Of a stretch of DNA of 64,000 bases, positions 17,152 through 25,767 are shown one piece after another. The stretch is from Pseudomonas sp. CCI4.2 (GTDB lineage: Bacteria; Pseudomonadota; Gammaproteobacteria; Pseudomonadales; Pseudomonadaceae), in the NCBI RefSeq assembly GCF_034350045.1, contig NZ_CP133781.1:2696001-2760000 (forward strand), in the 5' to 3' direction. Within the stretch, counting starts at the first letter, position 1; the number at the start of each line of letters is the position of its first letter. The translations under genes were made by a program, and so were the position numbers. The notes beneath the pieces were generated by a model, which saw nothing but the letters and a program-made list of their open reading frames with translations, was not told where the DNA came from and did not search any database.

Positions 17152-18161
17152 CTTCGATAAAGCACCTACTGGGCAGCACGGTATTGGCGTTGGGAATCCT
17201 TTCGCAACCAGTGCTCGCCGCTGAAAAAACCGCCCCTATTCACTTCGGTGACATCACCTGGGAAAGCGGCAGCCTGATCACTGAAATTCTGCGCACCATC
17301 GTCGAGACGGGTTACGGCTATCCCACCGACACCTTGCCGGGCAGCACGGTCAGCCTTGAAGCGGCGTTGGCCAAGGATGACGTTCAGGTCATCGGGGAAG
17401 AATGGGCCGGGCGCAGTCCGGCGTGGATCAAGGCGCAATCCGAAGGGAAGGTCTTTGGCCTCGGCGATACCGTCAAAGGCGCAACGGAAGGCTGGTGGGT
17501 GCCGGAGTACGTGATCAAGGGCGACCCTGAACGCGGGATCAAAGCGGTCGCGCCTGACCTGAAATCCGTGGCCGACCTGCCGAAGTACAAGGACGTCTTC
17601 CGCGACCCGGAATCACCCAAGCAAGGCCGTTTTCTCAACAGCCCCACCGGCTGGACCTCGGAGATCGTCAATACCCAGAAGCTGAAGGCCTATGGGCTGA
17701 CTGACAGCTACGTTAACTTCCGTACCGGCTCTGGCGCGGCGTTGGACGCCGAAGTCAGCTCGTCGATCCGTCGTGGCAAACCGGTGCTGTTCTACTACTG
17801 GTCGCCGACGCCACTGCTCGGTCGTTTCAAACTGGTAAAACTCGAAGAACCGCCGTTTGATGCTGAGGCCTGGAAAACCCTGTCCGATGCCAATAACCCC
17901 AATCCCAAAGGCTCACGCTCCCTGGACGCGCATTTGGCCATCGGCGTTTCTGCACCGTTCCACGCCAAGTACCCAGACCTCGTCGCGTTCTTTGAAAAAG
18001 TCGATCTGCCGATCGATCTGCTCAACAAAACCCTGGGCCAGATGAGCGAAAAACGCTTGGAACCGCATGCCGTTGCACAGTCATTCCTGCGCGACCACCC
18101 GGAAGTCTGGACCGCATGGGTCCCGGCTGACGTTGCGACGAAGGTGAAAAGCAGTTTGTAA
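17148..18161 (+). CDS. ProX/OpuAC-type glycine-betaine-like binding protein
   Basis: The 337-residue protein begins at ATG 17148 and has a signal peptide (residues 1-24, ending VLA). The OpuAC domain fills the mature part: HFGDITWESGSLITEIL, then a Trp-rich ligand region including EEWAGRSPAW and EGWWVPEYVI, and PVLFYYWSPTPLL. Aromatic residues of this kind cage quaternary amines such as betaine, choline or carnitine. No permease or ATPase gene lies beside it, so it must work with a transporter encoded elsewhere or be an orphan. Confidence 0.85.
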   Translation: MTSIKHLLGSTVLALGILSQPVLAAEKTAPIHFGDITWESGSLITEILRTIVETGYGYPTDTLPGSTVSLEAALAKDDVQVIGEEWAGRSPAWIKAQSEGKVFGLGDTVKGATEGWWVPEYVIKGDPERGIKAVAPDLKSVADLPKYKDVFRDPESPKQGRFLNSPTGWTSEIVNTQKLKAYGLTDSYVNFRTGSGAALDAEVSSSIRRGKPVLFYYWSPTPLLGRFKLVKLEEPPFDAEAWKTLSDANNPNPKGSRSLDAHLAIGVSAPFHAKYPDLVAFFEKVDLPIDLLNKTLGQMSEKRLEPHAVAQSFLRDHPEVWTAWVPADVATKVKSSL

Positions 18162-18198
18162 AACCGAAAAACTACTTTTCTATGGGCGACCAATCCTC

Positions 18199-18566
18199 CG
18201 TAGGAGCCAACTTGTTGGCGAAGGTCCTTCGAACTGATCGCAGCCTTCAGCAGTTTCTACAGAAACCTGTGGGACCGAATTCATTCATGCCCTGAGGTGG
18301 TCCGTCAACGCGGCTGTCGGAGCCGCAGATACTGTGGGAGTAGGCTTGCCTGCGAAGAGGCCCGCCATCGCGCCGCTGATGTGGACCTGAACCTGGGTCG
18401 CTTGCAATGACGCTTTCGTTGGCAAGCCAACTCCCACAGAGACTTTTGGCAGACACTGAATAGTAGGCACTGAACATCTGATCGCAGCCTTCGGCAGCTC
18501 CTACAGAATTTGTGCACCACCTGAATCTGTGGGACCGAATTCATTCGGAAGGCTCCAGTTCTAACA
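18199..18566. repeat. Cluster of REP-like palindromes and a dispersed element
   Basis: The 18162-18648 gap has no gene. It holds a GCCAAC-TT-GTTGGC hairpin (18206-18219) and two copies of the GTGGGACCGAATTCATTC element (18268-18285 and 18529-18546). A paired inverted unit, CTGTGGGAGTAGGCTTGCC...GGCAAGCCAACTCCCACAG, spans 18332-18439. A GATCGCAGCCTTCGGCAGC half-palindrome lies at 18480-18500. The 18332-18439 unit recurs twice at 27.4-27.7 kb, and the same modules recur at 51.8 and 56.6 kb. Confidence 0.8.
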
Positions 18567-18648
18567 CTCCGCCGCGTTTAGCCATCGAAGCTCGCATGTG
18601 TCCAGCTGTTATGCGTAAATCCCCCCATGCTTGTGGAGCGAGGCGCAG

Positions 18649-19206
18649 ATGGGCAGGACAGGGTTTCAACTACACACCGAGAGACTGCTAATCCGCGAAT
18701 TGAAAATCGAGGACGTGCCGGCGCTTGCGGCGATTTTGGGTGATGCGCAGGTCATGCGGCATTCAGTCGGTGGTGTGATGACCGAAAAGGAAACCCGGGA
18801 ATTCGTCGCCGGTTGCGTGTTTTCCTACCAAGCCAATGACTTCGGGCCATGGGCCGTTATCGATAAAGCGACCACGACCTTTATCGGATTTTGCGGACTG
18901 AACGCCGAGCCAGTAGAGGGCGCCGAAGAAGTGGAAATAGGTTATCGCCTGAGCCGCGAATTTTGGGGCAAAGGTTTGGCCACCGAGGCCGCAATGGCCA
19001 CCCGAGATTATGCCTTCGCAACCTTGGGCATCGATTCGTTGATCGCCATTGTCGAACCTGAAAATATCGCTTCGGTGAATGTCATCGAGAAGCTAGGCTT
19101 TAACACGTTCATCCACAGCCAATACCATCGACGCGGCGTGAAGATCTACCGCATGACCCGGCACCGCTGGGCTGAACGAGTTGCCAAGGTCGGGGAGGCA
19201 AAATGA
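18649..19206 (+). CDS. GNAT acetyltransferase, RimJ/RimL-like
   Basis: From ATG 18649 (GCGAGG upstream) the product is 185 residues. It begins with the RimJ-type signature LHTERLLIRELKIEDVPALAAI and has the acetyl-CoA loop REFWGKGLATEAAMATRDYAF and the ENIASVNVIEKLGF motif, which together define the ribosomal-protein-alanine/GNAT_3 group. The actual target may be a small molecule rather than a ribosomal protein. It overlaps the next gene by four bases (ATGA), so the two are translationally coupled. Confidence 0.88.
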   Translation: MGRTGFQLHTERLLIRELKIEDVPALAAILGDAQVMRHSVGGVMTEKETREFVAGCVFSYQANDFGPWAVIDKATTTFIGFCGLNAEPVEGAEEVEIGYRLSREFWGKGLATEAAMATRDYAFATLGIDSLIAIVEPENIASVNVIEKLGFNTFIHSQYHRRGVKIYRMTRHRWAERVAKVGEAK

Positions 19207-19706
19207 CAGGGGCGCGTAAAGTCGCGATAGTGGGCGTCTTTAATCTGATGCTCATGCTGTTGGCGGTGTTGCTGCTGGACATGCCGCGTAGCGCGCTGGC
19301 TGCTGAAAGCAATGACAACGCCCTGGCGTTCGTTCAGCAGCGTCATTTGGGTGACAGCCTAGCCTGGCTAGGTTTTCAAGTTGCTTCACGCACGAACACC
19401 TTCGCCGATATCGTGCAGAAAGTAGGCAAGGTCCGAGGGCAAAGCCTGATTCAAAACGAGCTGCAACGTTTGCAGCCCACCTACCAAGAGCAATGGAACC
19501 GTAACTTGGCAGCGGCCTATGCCGAATCGTTTAGCGCCAGTGAGATGCGTACCTTGAACGAGGGCGACGTGCCTAAAGAATTGGCGACCAAGTTTCAGGC
19601 GAAACAGAAAGATGTCGGGATGAGCATGAAAGCAAAATCGGCAGAGTTGCTCAAAACCTTCGTCGCCCAAGTACTGCTAAACGCACAGACCCAACTGACC
19701 CAATAA
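19203..19706 (+). CDS. Exported hypothetical protein
   Basis: A 167-residue protein beginning in the ATGA overlap with the GNAT gene. Residues 1-33 form a signal peptide or N-terminal membrane anchor (VFNLMLMLLAVLLL then ALA). The mature part is helical and hydrophilic, with segments such as GQSLIQNELQRLQPTYQEQWNRNLAAAYAESF that recall DUF2059-like periplasmic proteins; the match is weak. Coupling to an acetyltransferase is unusual but gives no functional hint. Confidence 0.7.
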   Translation: MTGARKVAIVGVFNLMLMLLAVLLLDMPRSALAAESNDNALAFVQQRHLGDSLAWLGFQVASRTNTFADIVQKVGKVRGQSLIQNELQRLQPTYQEQWNRNLAAAYAESFSASEMRTLNEGDVPKELATKFQAKQKDVGMSMKAKSAELLKTFVAQVLLNAQTQLTQ

Positions 19707-19737
19707 CCCCTTCATCTTCCAGCGTCAGGAGATTTCT

Positions 19738-20175
19738 ATGGACCCATTCATGCAGGCGGCCCTCGAGGAGGCTCAATTAGGGCTGGCCGAAGGCGGTATT
19801 CCCATTGGTTCGGTCATTGTGCACAACGGCCAGATTATTGGCCGGGGGCATAACCGGCGGGTGCAAGAGGGCAGCGCGATCAAACACGGCGAAATGGATG
19901 CGTTGGAAAACGCGGGTCGTCAGTCGGCGCAAACCTACAAAGAGTCGGTGCTGTACACCACGCTGTCGCCTTGTGCGATGTGCAGCGGTGCCATCCTTCT
20001 GTACGGGATTCCGAAGATCGTGGTGGGTGAAAATCAAACGTTCATGGGCGAAGAGGAACTGCTGCGCTCAAGGGGGGTGCACGTCGACGTGGTGCAGAAT
20101 CACACCTGCGTCGAGCTGATGCGCGAGTTTATCGCCAACAAACCGCAGCTATGGAACGAAGACATCGGCGAATAG
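19738..20175 (+). CDS. Nucleoside/cytosine deaminase, yeast Fcy1-like
   Basis: The 145-residue protein has the zinc deaminase motifs HGEMDALEN (His50 ligand, Glu52 proton shuttle) and SPCAMCSGAI (Cys79, Cys82). Several stretches (GRGHN, LYTTLSPC.MC.GAI, YGIP, VVGEN and the C-terminal WNEDIGE) are those I remember from Saccharomyces cytosine deaminase Fcy1, which converts cytosine to uracil. This is closer to Fcy1 than to the bacterial TadA or CodA types. The ATG follows AGGAGATTTCT. It sits between an exported protein gene and a chemoreceptor fragment, with no pyrimidine transport gene nearby. Confidence 0.87.
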   Translation: MDPFMQAALEEAQLGLAEGGIPIGSVIVHNGQIIGRGHNRRVQEGSAIKHGEMDALENAGRQSAQTYKESVLYTTLSPCAMCSGAILLYGIPKIVVGENQTFMGEEELLRSRGVHVDVVQNHTCVELMREFIANKPQLWNEDIGE

Positions 20176-20194
20176 GCCACTGTCTTCTTGTTCG

Positions 20195-20911
20195 TCAGTT
20201 CAGCTGCAAGGTTGAGTTGAACTGGCTGATGGCGTCCACGACGTGGCGCGAGCCTTGTTGAATCTCCAGAATCACCTGGCCAGCCTCGTTGGCCAGCCCA
20301 ACGCCTACCTCGGTTCTGCTCAGGCTGGATTGCATGCTGGCTACAGCGCTGCGGGCCAGCTCATTGTTCTGTCGCACGACGTCGACAATCTCCAGTGTGG
20401 CCTTACTGGTCCGTGCGGCGAGGCTGCGAACTTCGTCGGCCACCACGGCGAAGCCTCGGCCATGTTCCCCGGCGCAGGCCGCCTCGATGGCCGCATTCAG
20501 CGCCAGCAAGTTGGTCTGATCGGCGATTCCACGAATGGTTTGCACGATGCTGCCGATGATCTCAGATTGCTTGTTCACCGCGTCCAGGCTGCGCGCGGCT
20601 TCATTAAGATCGTTTGATATTTCCTCAATGACCTGCACCGTCTGCTGCACCACCGCCGAGCCTTTCTGTGCGCTGGCATCAGTTTGCACCGAGGTGTCGT
20701 GAGCAGTTTTTGCGGCAGACTGTTGCACGGTGACTTGCTGGGTAATATCACTGGCAAACTTGATGACTTTATATAGCCGACCCTTGGCACCGAACAACGG
20801 GTTATATGAAGCTTCCAGAAATACCGTCCGGCGCAGGTGGATCACATCACAGACAAACAAAACCCGGATGCAAGGGCTTGCATGACCACTCGTACGAATA
20901 GTTAAAAACAA
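20195..20911 (-). pseudogene. PAS-type methyl-accepting chemotaxis protein, 5'-truncated
   Basis: Only the 3' part of a cytoplasmic PAS chemoreceptor (Aer2/BdlA-like) remains: the end of a PAS domain ([30 protein letters not shown]) followed by the signalling domain with the hairpin tip [17 protein letters not shown]. The frame continues upstream of about 20820 into sequence with no PAS similarity and only a TTG start (20911). In the conserved tip, the usual [11 protein letters not shown] reads [11 protein letters not shown], an Arg-to-Cys change. The receptor lacks its first PAS domain(s) and is probably non-functional. The 20912-21199 stretch beyond it shows no convincing gene. Confidence 0.65.
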
Positions 20912-21199
20912 TCTAAGATGTCATTTGAATGCTGTCGGCCAAAGGCTGTAAAACGTCTGTTGCGCGGCCGCAATAGCATCACTTTTCGGTGCTTCGGACC
21001 AATCGCGCGCTTCTATAAAAGCGTCATTCATGTCCGCCATCGCCGGGCTCATTCTGTCGGTTTGGTGCAGCGTTGGATTGCACGATCAAAGGCGCTTATC
21101 ACCCGCCAAAGGGCCCAAAAACAATGCTAACCTCGCTCGCTAAATGGCACTTCCCCAGTACAGAGGAGTCAAGTGCAGGACGATTTTTTGGAGGCGAGC

Positions 21200-22015
21200 A
21201 TGTCCGTACTGCAACGCAATAATGTGCAGGTCATCGGGGAAGGCTCTATGACCCTGGTTTTTGCCCATGGTTTTGGCTGTGACCAGCATATGTGGCGTTT
21301 TATGGCACCGATTTTTGCGGCCCGGTTCAAGGTCGTGCTGTTCGATCTGGTGGGCAGCGGCTCGTCAGAGATAGCGGCGTATTCCCATGACAAATACAAC
21401 TCGTTGGAGGGTTACGCGAGTGACCTGCTGGAAATCATTGATGAAGTGAGCGTCGGCCCGGTTATTTATGTCGGGCATTCGGTCAGCGCGATGATTGGCG
21501 TTTTGGCCGACCTGCGGTCGCCGGGACGCTTCATCGGACACGTGATGATCGGCCCGTCGCCGTGCTACATCAATGATGGCGATTACAACGGCGGTTTTAC
21601 TCGCGCTGACATCGACTCCCTGCTCGACACTCTGGAAAGCAATTACCTCGGCTGGTCCAGCACCATGGCCCCGGCCATCATGGGCGCGCCCGAGCAACCT
21701 GAACTGGGTGTGGAACTGGCTAACAGCTTTTGCCGCACCGACCCGGACATCGCCAAACAATTCGCCCGCGTCACCTTCACCACCGACAACCGTAAAGAGG
21801 TTGCTCAATTGACCACCTCAACGCTGATTCTTCAGTGCAGCGATGATTTTATTGCGCCGCTACTGGTCGGTGAGTACCTGCAACACACTCTGCCCAATAG
21901 CACGTTGCGACTGATTGAGAACGTCGGCCATTGCCCCCATTTGAGTGCGCCCAGCGCGTGCATTGATGCGATGAACGAATTCCTGTTGCCTTTCGAAGCT
22001 CGTGGCCATGTCTGA
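21200..22015 (+). CDS. rsbQ: RsbQ/KAI2-type alpha/beta hydrolase
   Basis: The 271-residue protein starts at ATG 21200 after TTGGAGGCGAGC. It matches Bacillus RsbQ along its whole length: FAHGFGCDQHMWR, FDLVGSGSSEIAAY, the nucleophile GHSVSA (Ser94), GPSPCYIND, SFCRTDP, LQCSDDFIAP (Asp215/216) and GHCPHLS (His244). RsbQ, like plant D14/KAI2, binds and slowly hydrolyses a small hydrophobic ligand and passes the signal to a PAS-domain partner (RsbP in Bacillus). Here the partner position is taken by the PAS histidine kinase overlapping its 3' end by 8 bp, which argues for one signalling unit. Confidence 0.88.
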   Translation: MSVLQRNNVQVIGEGSMTLVFAHGFGCDQHMWRFMAPIFAARFKVVLFDLVGSGSSEIAAYSHDKYNSLEGYASDLLEIIDEVSVGPVIYVGHSVSAMIGVLADLRSPGRFIGHVMIGPSPCYINDGDYNGGFTRADIDSLLDTLESNYLGWSSTMAPAIMGAPEQPELGVELANSFCRTDPDIAKQFARVTFTTDNRKEVAQLTTSTLILQCSDDFIAPLLVGEYLQHTLPNSTLRLIENVGHCPHLSAPSACIDAMNEFLLPFEARGHV

Positions 22016-23183
22016 CAAGTTCGGGCCGCTGCCTGACAGCGATTCGTTGTGGGATACAGCGGCCTGCGGGTTGCTGCTGACGACGACGGCGGGTTCGATC
22101 GTCCGAGTGAATACGACGTTTTGCGGCTGGGTAGGTTTTAGCCAGGACGAATTGCTCGGGCGACGGTTTCAAGAGCTGTTGAGCATGGGCGGGCGGATTT
22201 TTCACCAAACCCATTGGGCGCCGCTGTTGCAAATGCAGGGCTCGGTGGCCGAGGTCAAACTGGACCTGGTTCATAAAAGCGGCCACTCGATTCCCATGAT
22301 GCTCAATGCGCTGCGCCGGCAACATCTCGAAGGGATCTTTCACGAGCTGGCGATATTTGTGGCAGAAGACCGCAACCGGTACGAGCGCGAATTGCTCGCT
22401 GCGCGCAAGCTGGCCGAAGAGCGCTTGCTGCAACAGCTTGAGGCGCAGCAGGCGCTTTCGGTGGCGCAAAAACGCCTGCGGCTGGCGCATGCCGACGCGG
22501 AGATTCGCGCGACCTTTGCCGAGCAGATGGTGGGGATTGTCAGTCACGACCTGCGCAATCCGCTGACCGCGATAAAAATGGCCGCCGGCTTACTGGAGTG
22601 CAATGAAGGCGACGAAAAACGCATACGCCTTCTCGGCCATATCAACCAATCTGCCGACCGTGCACAACGCTTGATTGCTGACCTGTTGGACTTCACCCAA
22701 GCACGGGTTGGGCGCGGGATTGTGGTCAAACCGCAGGTGATCGACCTGCACGCCGTGGTTGCCAGTTGCGTAGAGGAACTAGCGATCGCCTTTCCTCAGC
22801 GCGTGTTGAGCCATCAGCACGACGGCCAAGGGCCCTGTGTCGCTGACGGTGATCGCTTGTATCAAGCCATTGGCAATCTGGTGGCCAATGCCATGACCTA
22901 TGGCGACGCTGATGGGATTGTTGCGATTACCTCTACCGTAGAAACCGATCGATTGCTTATTACCGTGCATAACCGGGGGGCGCCGATCCCGCCGCGCCTG
23001 CTCGGCAATTTGTTTGAACCGATGATTCGCGGCACTAATGGCGGCGACGACGTGCGCAGCGTGGGTCTCGGATTGTTCATCGTTCGTGAGATTGCCCGTG
23101 CCCACCAGGGCGATGTCCGCGTGGTCTCAACCCTGGAAGCGGGCACGACCTTTACGATCAACCTCCCGCAAGCGCCCGCTTGA
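22008..23183 (+). CDS. PAS-domain sensor histidine kinase, likely RsbQ partner
   Basis: Starting at ATG 22008 inside the hydrolase gene's end, the 391-residue protein has an N-terminal PAS domain (about 12-120, TAACGLLLTTTAGSIVRVN), a coiled coil (125-170) and a HisKA domain with phospho-acceptor His180 in SHDLRNPLTAIK. A HATPase_c domain with N-box NLVANAMTYGD and G-box SVGLGLFIVREIA follows. There are no membrane helices and no receiver domain, so it is a cytoplasmic kinase needing a response regulator from elsewhere. In Bacillus the PAS protein RsbP ends in a PP2C phosphatase; here a kinase replaces it. Confidence 0.9.
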   Translation: MSDKFGPLPDSDSLWDTAACGLLLTTTAGSIVRVNTTFCGWVGFSQDELLGRRFQELLSMGGRIFHQTHWAPLLQMQGSVAEVKLDLVHKSGHSIPMMLNALRRQHLEGIFHELAIFVAEDRNRYERELLAARKLAEERLLQQLEAQQALSVAQKRLRLAHADAEIRATFAEQMVGIVSHDLRNPLTAIKMAAGLLECNEGDEKRIRLLGHINQSADRAQRLIADLLDFTQARVGRGIVVKPQVIDLHAVVASCVEELAIAFPQRVLSHQHDGQGPCVADGDRLYQAIGNLVANAMTYGDADGIVAITSTVETDRLLITVHNRGAPIPPRLLGNLFEPMIRGTNGGDDVRSVGLGLFIVREIARAHQGDVRVVSTLEAGTTFTINLPQAPA

Positions 23184-23190
23184 GTGGGTG

Positions 23191-24138
23191 TTACAGACCC
23201 TGAATACGCTGGACTGTTCTGGGTGGATGGCCGAATGCACGAATGAAGGCCCGGCGCATGCGTTCCGGGTCGCCGAATCCGCTGTCTTGAGCGACCACAT
23301 CAATGGCATGCCGACCGCCTTCGATCATCAGTCGCGCCGACTCAACCCGCAGGCGCTCAATGGCCTTGGCCGGCGATTGCCCAGTCTCGGCTTGAAACAC
23401 CCGGCTGAAATGCCGCGGACTCAGGTGCGCGGCGCCGGCCAATTCCTCCACCGATAATTCTGATTTCAAGTTCTGCTTGGCATAAACCAATGCCGTCTGA
23501 ATGCGATCGGACTTGGGTTCCAGATCGAGCATGACCGAGAACTGTGATTGCCCGCCCGCCCGGCGATGGTAAACCACCAGGTTTCTCGCGATGGCGCGGG
23601 CCGTCTGGGCACCCAAATCGCTCTCCACCATGGCCAAGGCCAGATCAACCCCGGCGCTCGCGCCCGCCGAGGTCCAGATCGGACCGTCAACGATGAAAAT
23701 ACGGTCCTCTTCCATTTTTACGTTCGGGTAGGCCTGTTGCAGCGCCCGCGCATGAAACCAATGCGTGGTGGCGCGGCGTCCGTCGAGCAAACCGGCTTCG
23801 GCTAAAACGAATGCCCCGGTACACACCGCGCTCATGCGGCGGGTGTGCGGGCCCGCCTCGCGCAGGTAGTCGATCACCCGTGCTGAAACCGGTGCGGCAA
23901 CGTTGTCGCCCAGTACGATCAGCGTGTCGAAGCGCTTTTCGTCGAAGGCTTGGGAATCCACGCCATACCCGGACGACGTGGGCACGGGGCCGCCGTTTTC
24001 CGACAGCAGCGTGACCTCGTAGGTCGGCTCGCCCGTCGCGATGTTGGCGAACTCGAACACAGTGGCGACCGATAATCCCAGCGCCTGAAAGCCGGGATAA
24101 AGAATGATGCCGATGCGTTGGCCGTGTGACGTTTCCAT
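23191..24138 (-). CDS. GlxA-family AraC transcriptional regulator
   Basis: The 315-residue protein joins an N-terminal DJ-1/PfpI-like domain (about 8-190; the nucleophile-elbow position reads SAVCTGAFVLAEAG) to a C-terminal AraC double helix-turn-helix (about 215-315: LSVEELAGAAHLSPRHFSRVFQ and AIDVVAQDSGFGDPERMRRAFIRAFG). GlxA-type regulators control quaternary amine or amino-acid catabolism in Pseudomonas, though the ligand here is unknown. The ATG follows CGAGGAACACCC. It is divergent from the dehydrogenase gene at 24263 and likely controls it. Confidence 0.9.
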   Translation of the reverse strand: METSHGQRIGIILYPGFQALGLSVATVFEFANIATGEPTYEVTLLSENGGPVPTSSGYGVDSQAFDEKRFDTLIVLGDNVAAPVSARVIDYLREAGPHTRRMSAVCTGAFVLAEAGLLDGRRATTHWFHARALQQAYPNVKMEEDRIFIVDGPIWTSAGASAGVDLALAMVESDLGAQTARAIARNLVVYHRRAGGQSQFSVMLDLEPKSDRIQTALVYAKQNLKSELSVEELAGAAHLSPRHFSRVFQAETGQSPAKAIERLRVESARLMIEGGRHAIDVVAQDSGFGDPERMRRAFIRAFGHPPRTVQRIQGL

Positions 24139-24262
24139 GGGTGTTCCTCGCGTAGCGCTATGGCCTAATTAGAGGGTTATACGACATTGAGGCCGCTATG
24201 TTACACGCCTATTCTCTGCCCCATAGCGCCGGCAACCAGCGGGTGGCAAAAAAGGAACAGGC

Positions 24263-25087
24263 ATGACGACTCAACCGAATCATTCGAAAAAAGGCACCGC
24301 TCTGATTACCGGCGCATCCACCGGGATTGGGGCGATTTACGCTGATCGCTTGGCGAAACGCGGCTACGACCTGATTTTGGTTGCTCGCCAACAAGCGCGT
24401 CTGGACGCCGTCGCCACCGGTATTCGCAGTGAAAGCGGGCGTGAAGTGGCGGTGGTCGTCGCGGATTTGAACGTGGCCGCTGACGTGCGTCGGGTTGAAG
24501 CGATTTTGAGCAGCGACGCGAGCATCACGCTGCTGGTAAACAACGCCGGGGTTGGCGCAACGTCCAGCGTGCTGGAGTCAGACGCCGACAAGATGGATGC
24601 GATGATCGGCCTAAACATTACCAGCCTCGCGCGTCTTGCCGGTGCTGCGGCCCGTGGGTTTGCGGCGCGTGGCACGGGAGCGTTGATCAACATTGCCTCA
24701 ATCGTAGCGGTCGCTCCCGAAATTCTGAACGGCGTGTACGGCGGCTCCAAAGCGTTCGTGTTGGCCTTCAGCCAATCGCTGCACCACGAACTCAAAGACA
24801 AGGGCGTTCAGGTTCAAGTGGTGTTGCCTGGCGCGACGCGTACCGAATTCTGGGACGTTGCCGGTTTGCCGGCCGAGCATCTGCCGCAGAACATCGTCAT
24901 GGACGCCCAAGACATGGTCGATGCTGCTCTGGCCGGGTTTGATCAAGGTGAACTGGTGACGATTCCTTCGCTGCCGAATGCCGCTGATTGGCAGGCTTAC
25001 GAGGAAGCCCGCCAACACTTGGTGCCAAACCTGTCACTGAGCGAACCCGCGCCACGCTTCAATGTGGACCGTGCTGGCCGCAACTGA
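24263..25087 (+). CDS. Short-chain dehydrogenase/reductase
   Basis: The 274-residue SDR has the NAD(P)-binding TGASTGIG (residues 16-23), NNAGVG near 93-98, the catalytic Ser in LINIASIVA and YGGSK as the YxxxK active site. The length and the tail after residue 190 match the classical SDR group that includes oxidoreductases annotated as DltE-like. An AAGGAACAGGC ribosome site precedes the ATG. It shares a 124 bp regulatory region with the GlxA-type regulator. Substrate unknown. Confidence 0.9.
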   Translation: MTTQPNHSKKGTALITGASTGIGAIYADRLAKRGYDLILVARQQARLDAVATGIRSESGREVAVVVADLNVAADVRRVEAILSSDASITLLVNNAGVGATSSVLESDADKMDAMIGLNITSLARLAGAAARGFAARGTGALINIASIVAVAPEILNGVYGGSKAFVLAFSQSLHHELKDKGVQVQVVLPGATRTEFWDVAGLPAEHLPQNIVMDAQDMVDAALAGFDQGELVTIPSLPNAADWQAYEEARQHLVPNLSLSEPAPRFNVDRAGRN

Positions 25088-25097
25088 TTCCGACCCT

Positions 25098-25715
25098 TCA
25101 CACCCACAGCGTCAACCAGGTCGAGGCCAGCAACAGCAGGGCCATGGCCTGGTTGAAACGCTGCATGCTGCGGGCGGATGTGCAGAGTTTCGCGGCGCTG
25201 GCGCCTAGATAGGCCCACGCGCTCATGCAGGGCATGGAAATCAGGAAAAACGCCAGCGACAGGTCGATCACTCGTGTCGTTCGATCCGCGTCGGTGCTGG
25301 CGAATACGCTGACCACCGCCAGCGCCATCATCCAGGTTTTGGGGTTGATCAACTGTAAGCTGGCGCCGCCGAACATGCCCAAGCTCGGGCCTTTTGGCTG
25401 GCTGGAGTGGGCCGCGCCTTGAGATTCAACGGCGGCTGCCGGGCTGCTGAAAATCTGCCATGCCAGGTACGTCAACCACCCGATACCTGTCCAGGACAGA
25501 GCGGTTTGCACGCCATGATAGCGTCCCAACACGTCACCCAGTCCCATGCCCACGAGCAGCACGATCATGGCCGCGCCGGCGCAAGCGCCAAACACAATGG
25601 GCAAAACGGCGAGCATGCCGTATCGCGAGCTGGTGGTCAGTACCAGAATGTTGGTAGGGCCGGGGGTGATGGACGCGACGAAGGCAAACAGCATAAAAGG
25701 CAAAAAGGGGTTCAT
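25098..25715 (-). CDS. LysE-family amino-acid exporter
   Basis: From ATG 25715 the product is 205 residues with six membrane helices and the LysE/RhtB signature FVASITPGPTNILVL near the N-terminus (residues 10-24). The motif LQLINPKTWMMALAVV marks helix 4. Members export amino acids or similar small metabolites. It lies 52 bp downstream of an AraC regulator gene on the same strand, a common pairing in which the regulator senses the exported compound. Confidence 0.88.
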   Translation of the reverse strand: MNPFLPFMLFAFVASITPGPTNILVLTTSSRYGMLAVLPIVFGACAGAAMIVLLVGMGLGDVLGRYHGVQTALSWTGIGWLTYLAWQIFSSPAAAVESQGAAHSSQPKGPSLGMFGGASLQLINPKTWMMALAVVSVFASTDADRTTRVIDLSLAFFLISMPCMSAWAYLGASAAKLCTSARSMQRFNQAMALLLLASTWLTLWV

Positions 25716-25767
25716 GGGGCGCTCGGTAATGATTGATCGTGGTGCGATCATTACCGTCCTTGACGCC

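Noticed and set aside
20921..21052. 43-codon minus-strand frame in the gap beside the truncated chemoreceptor
   Set aside because: Composition is acceptable (it contains MNDAFIEARDWSEAPK), but there is no ribosome site, family match or neighbour; it may be a gene scrap and was not listed.
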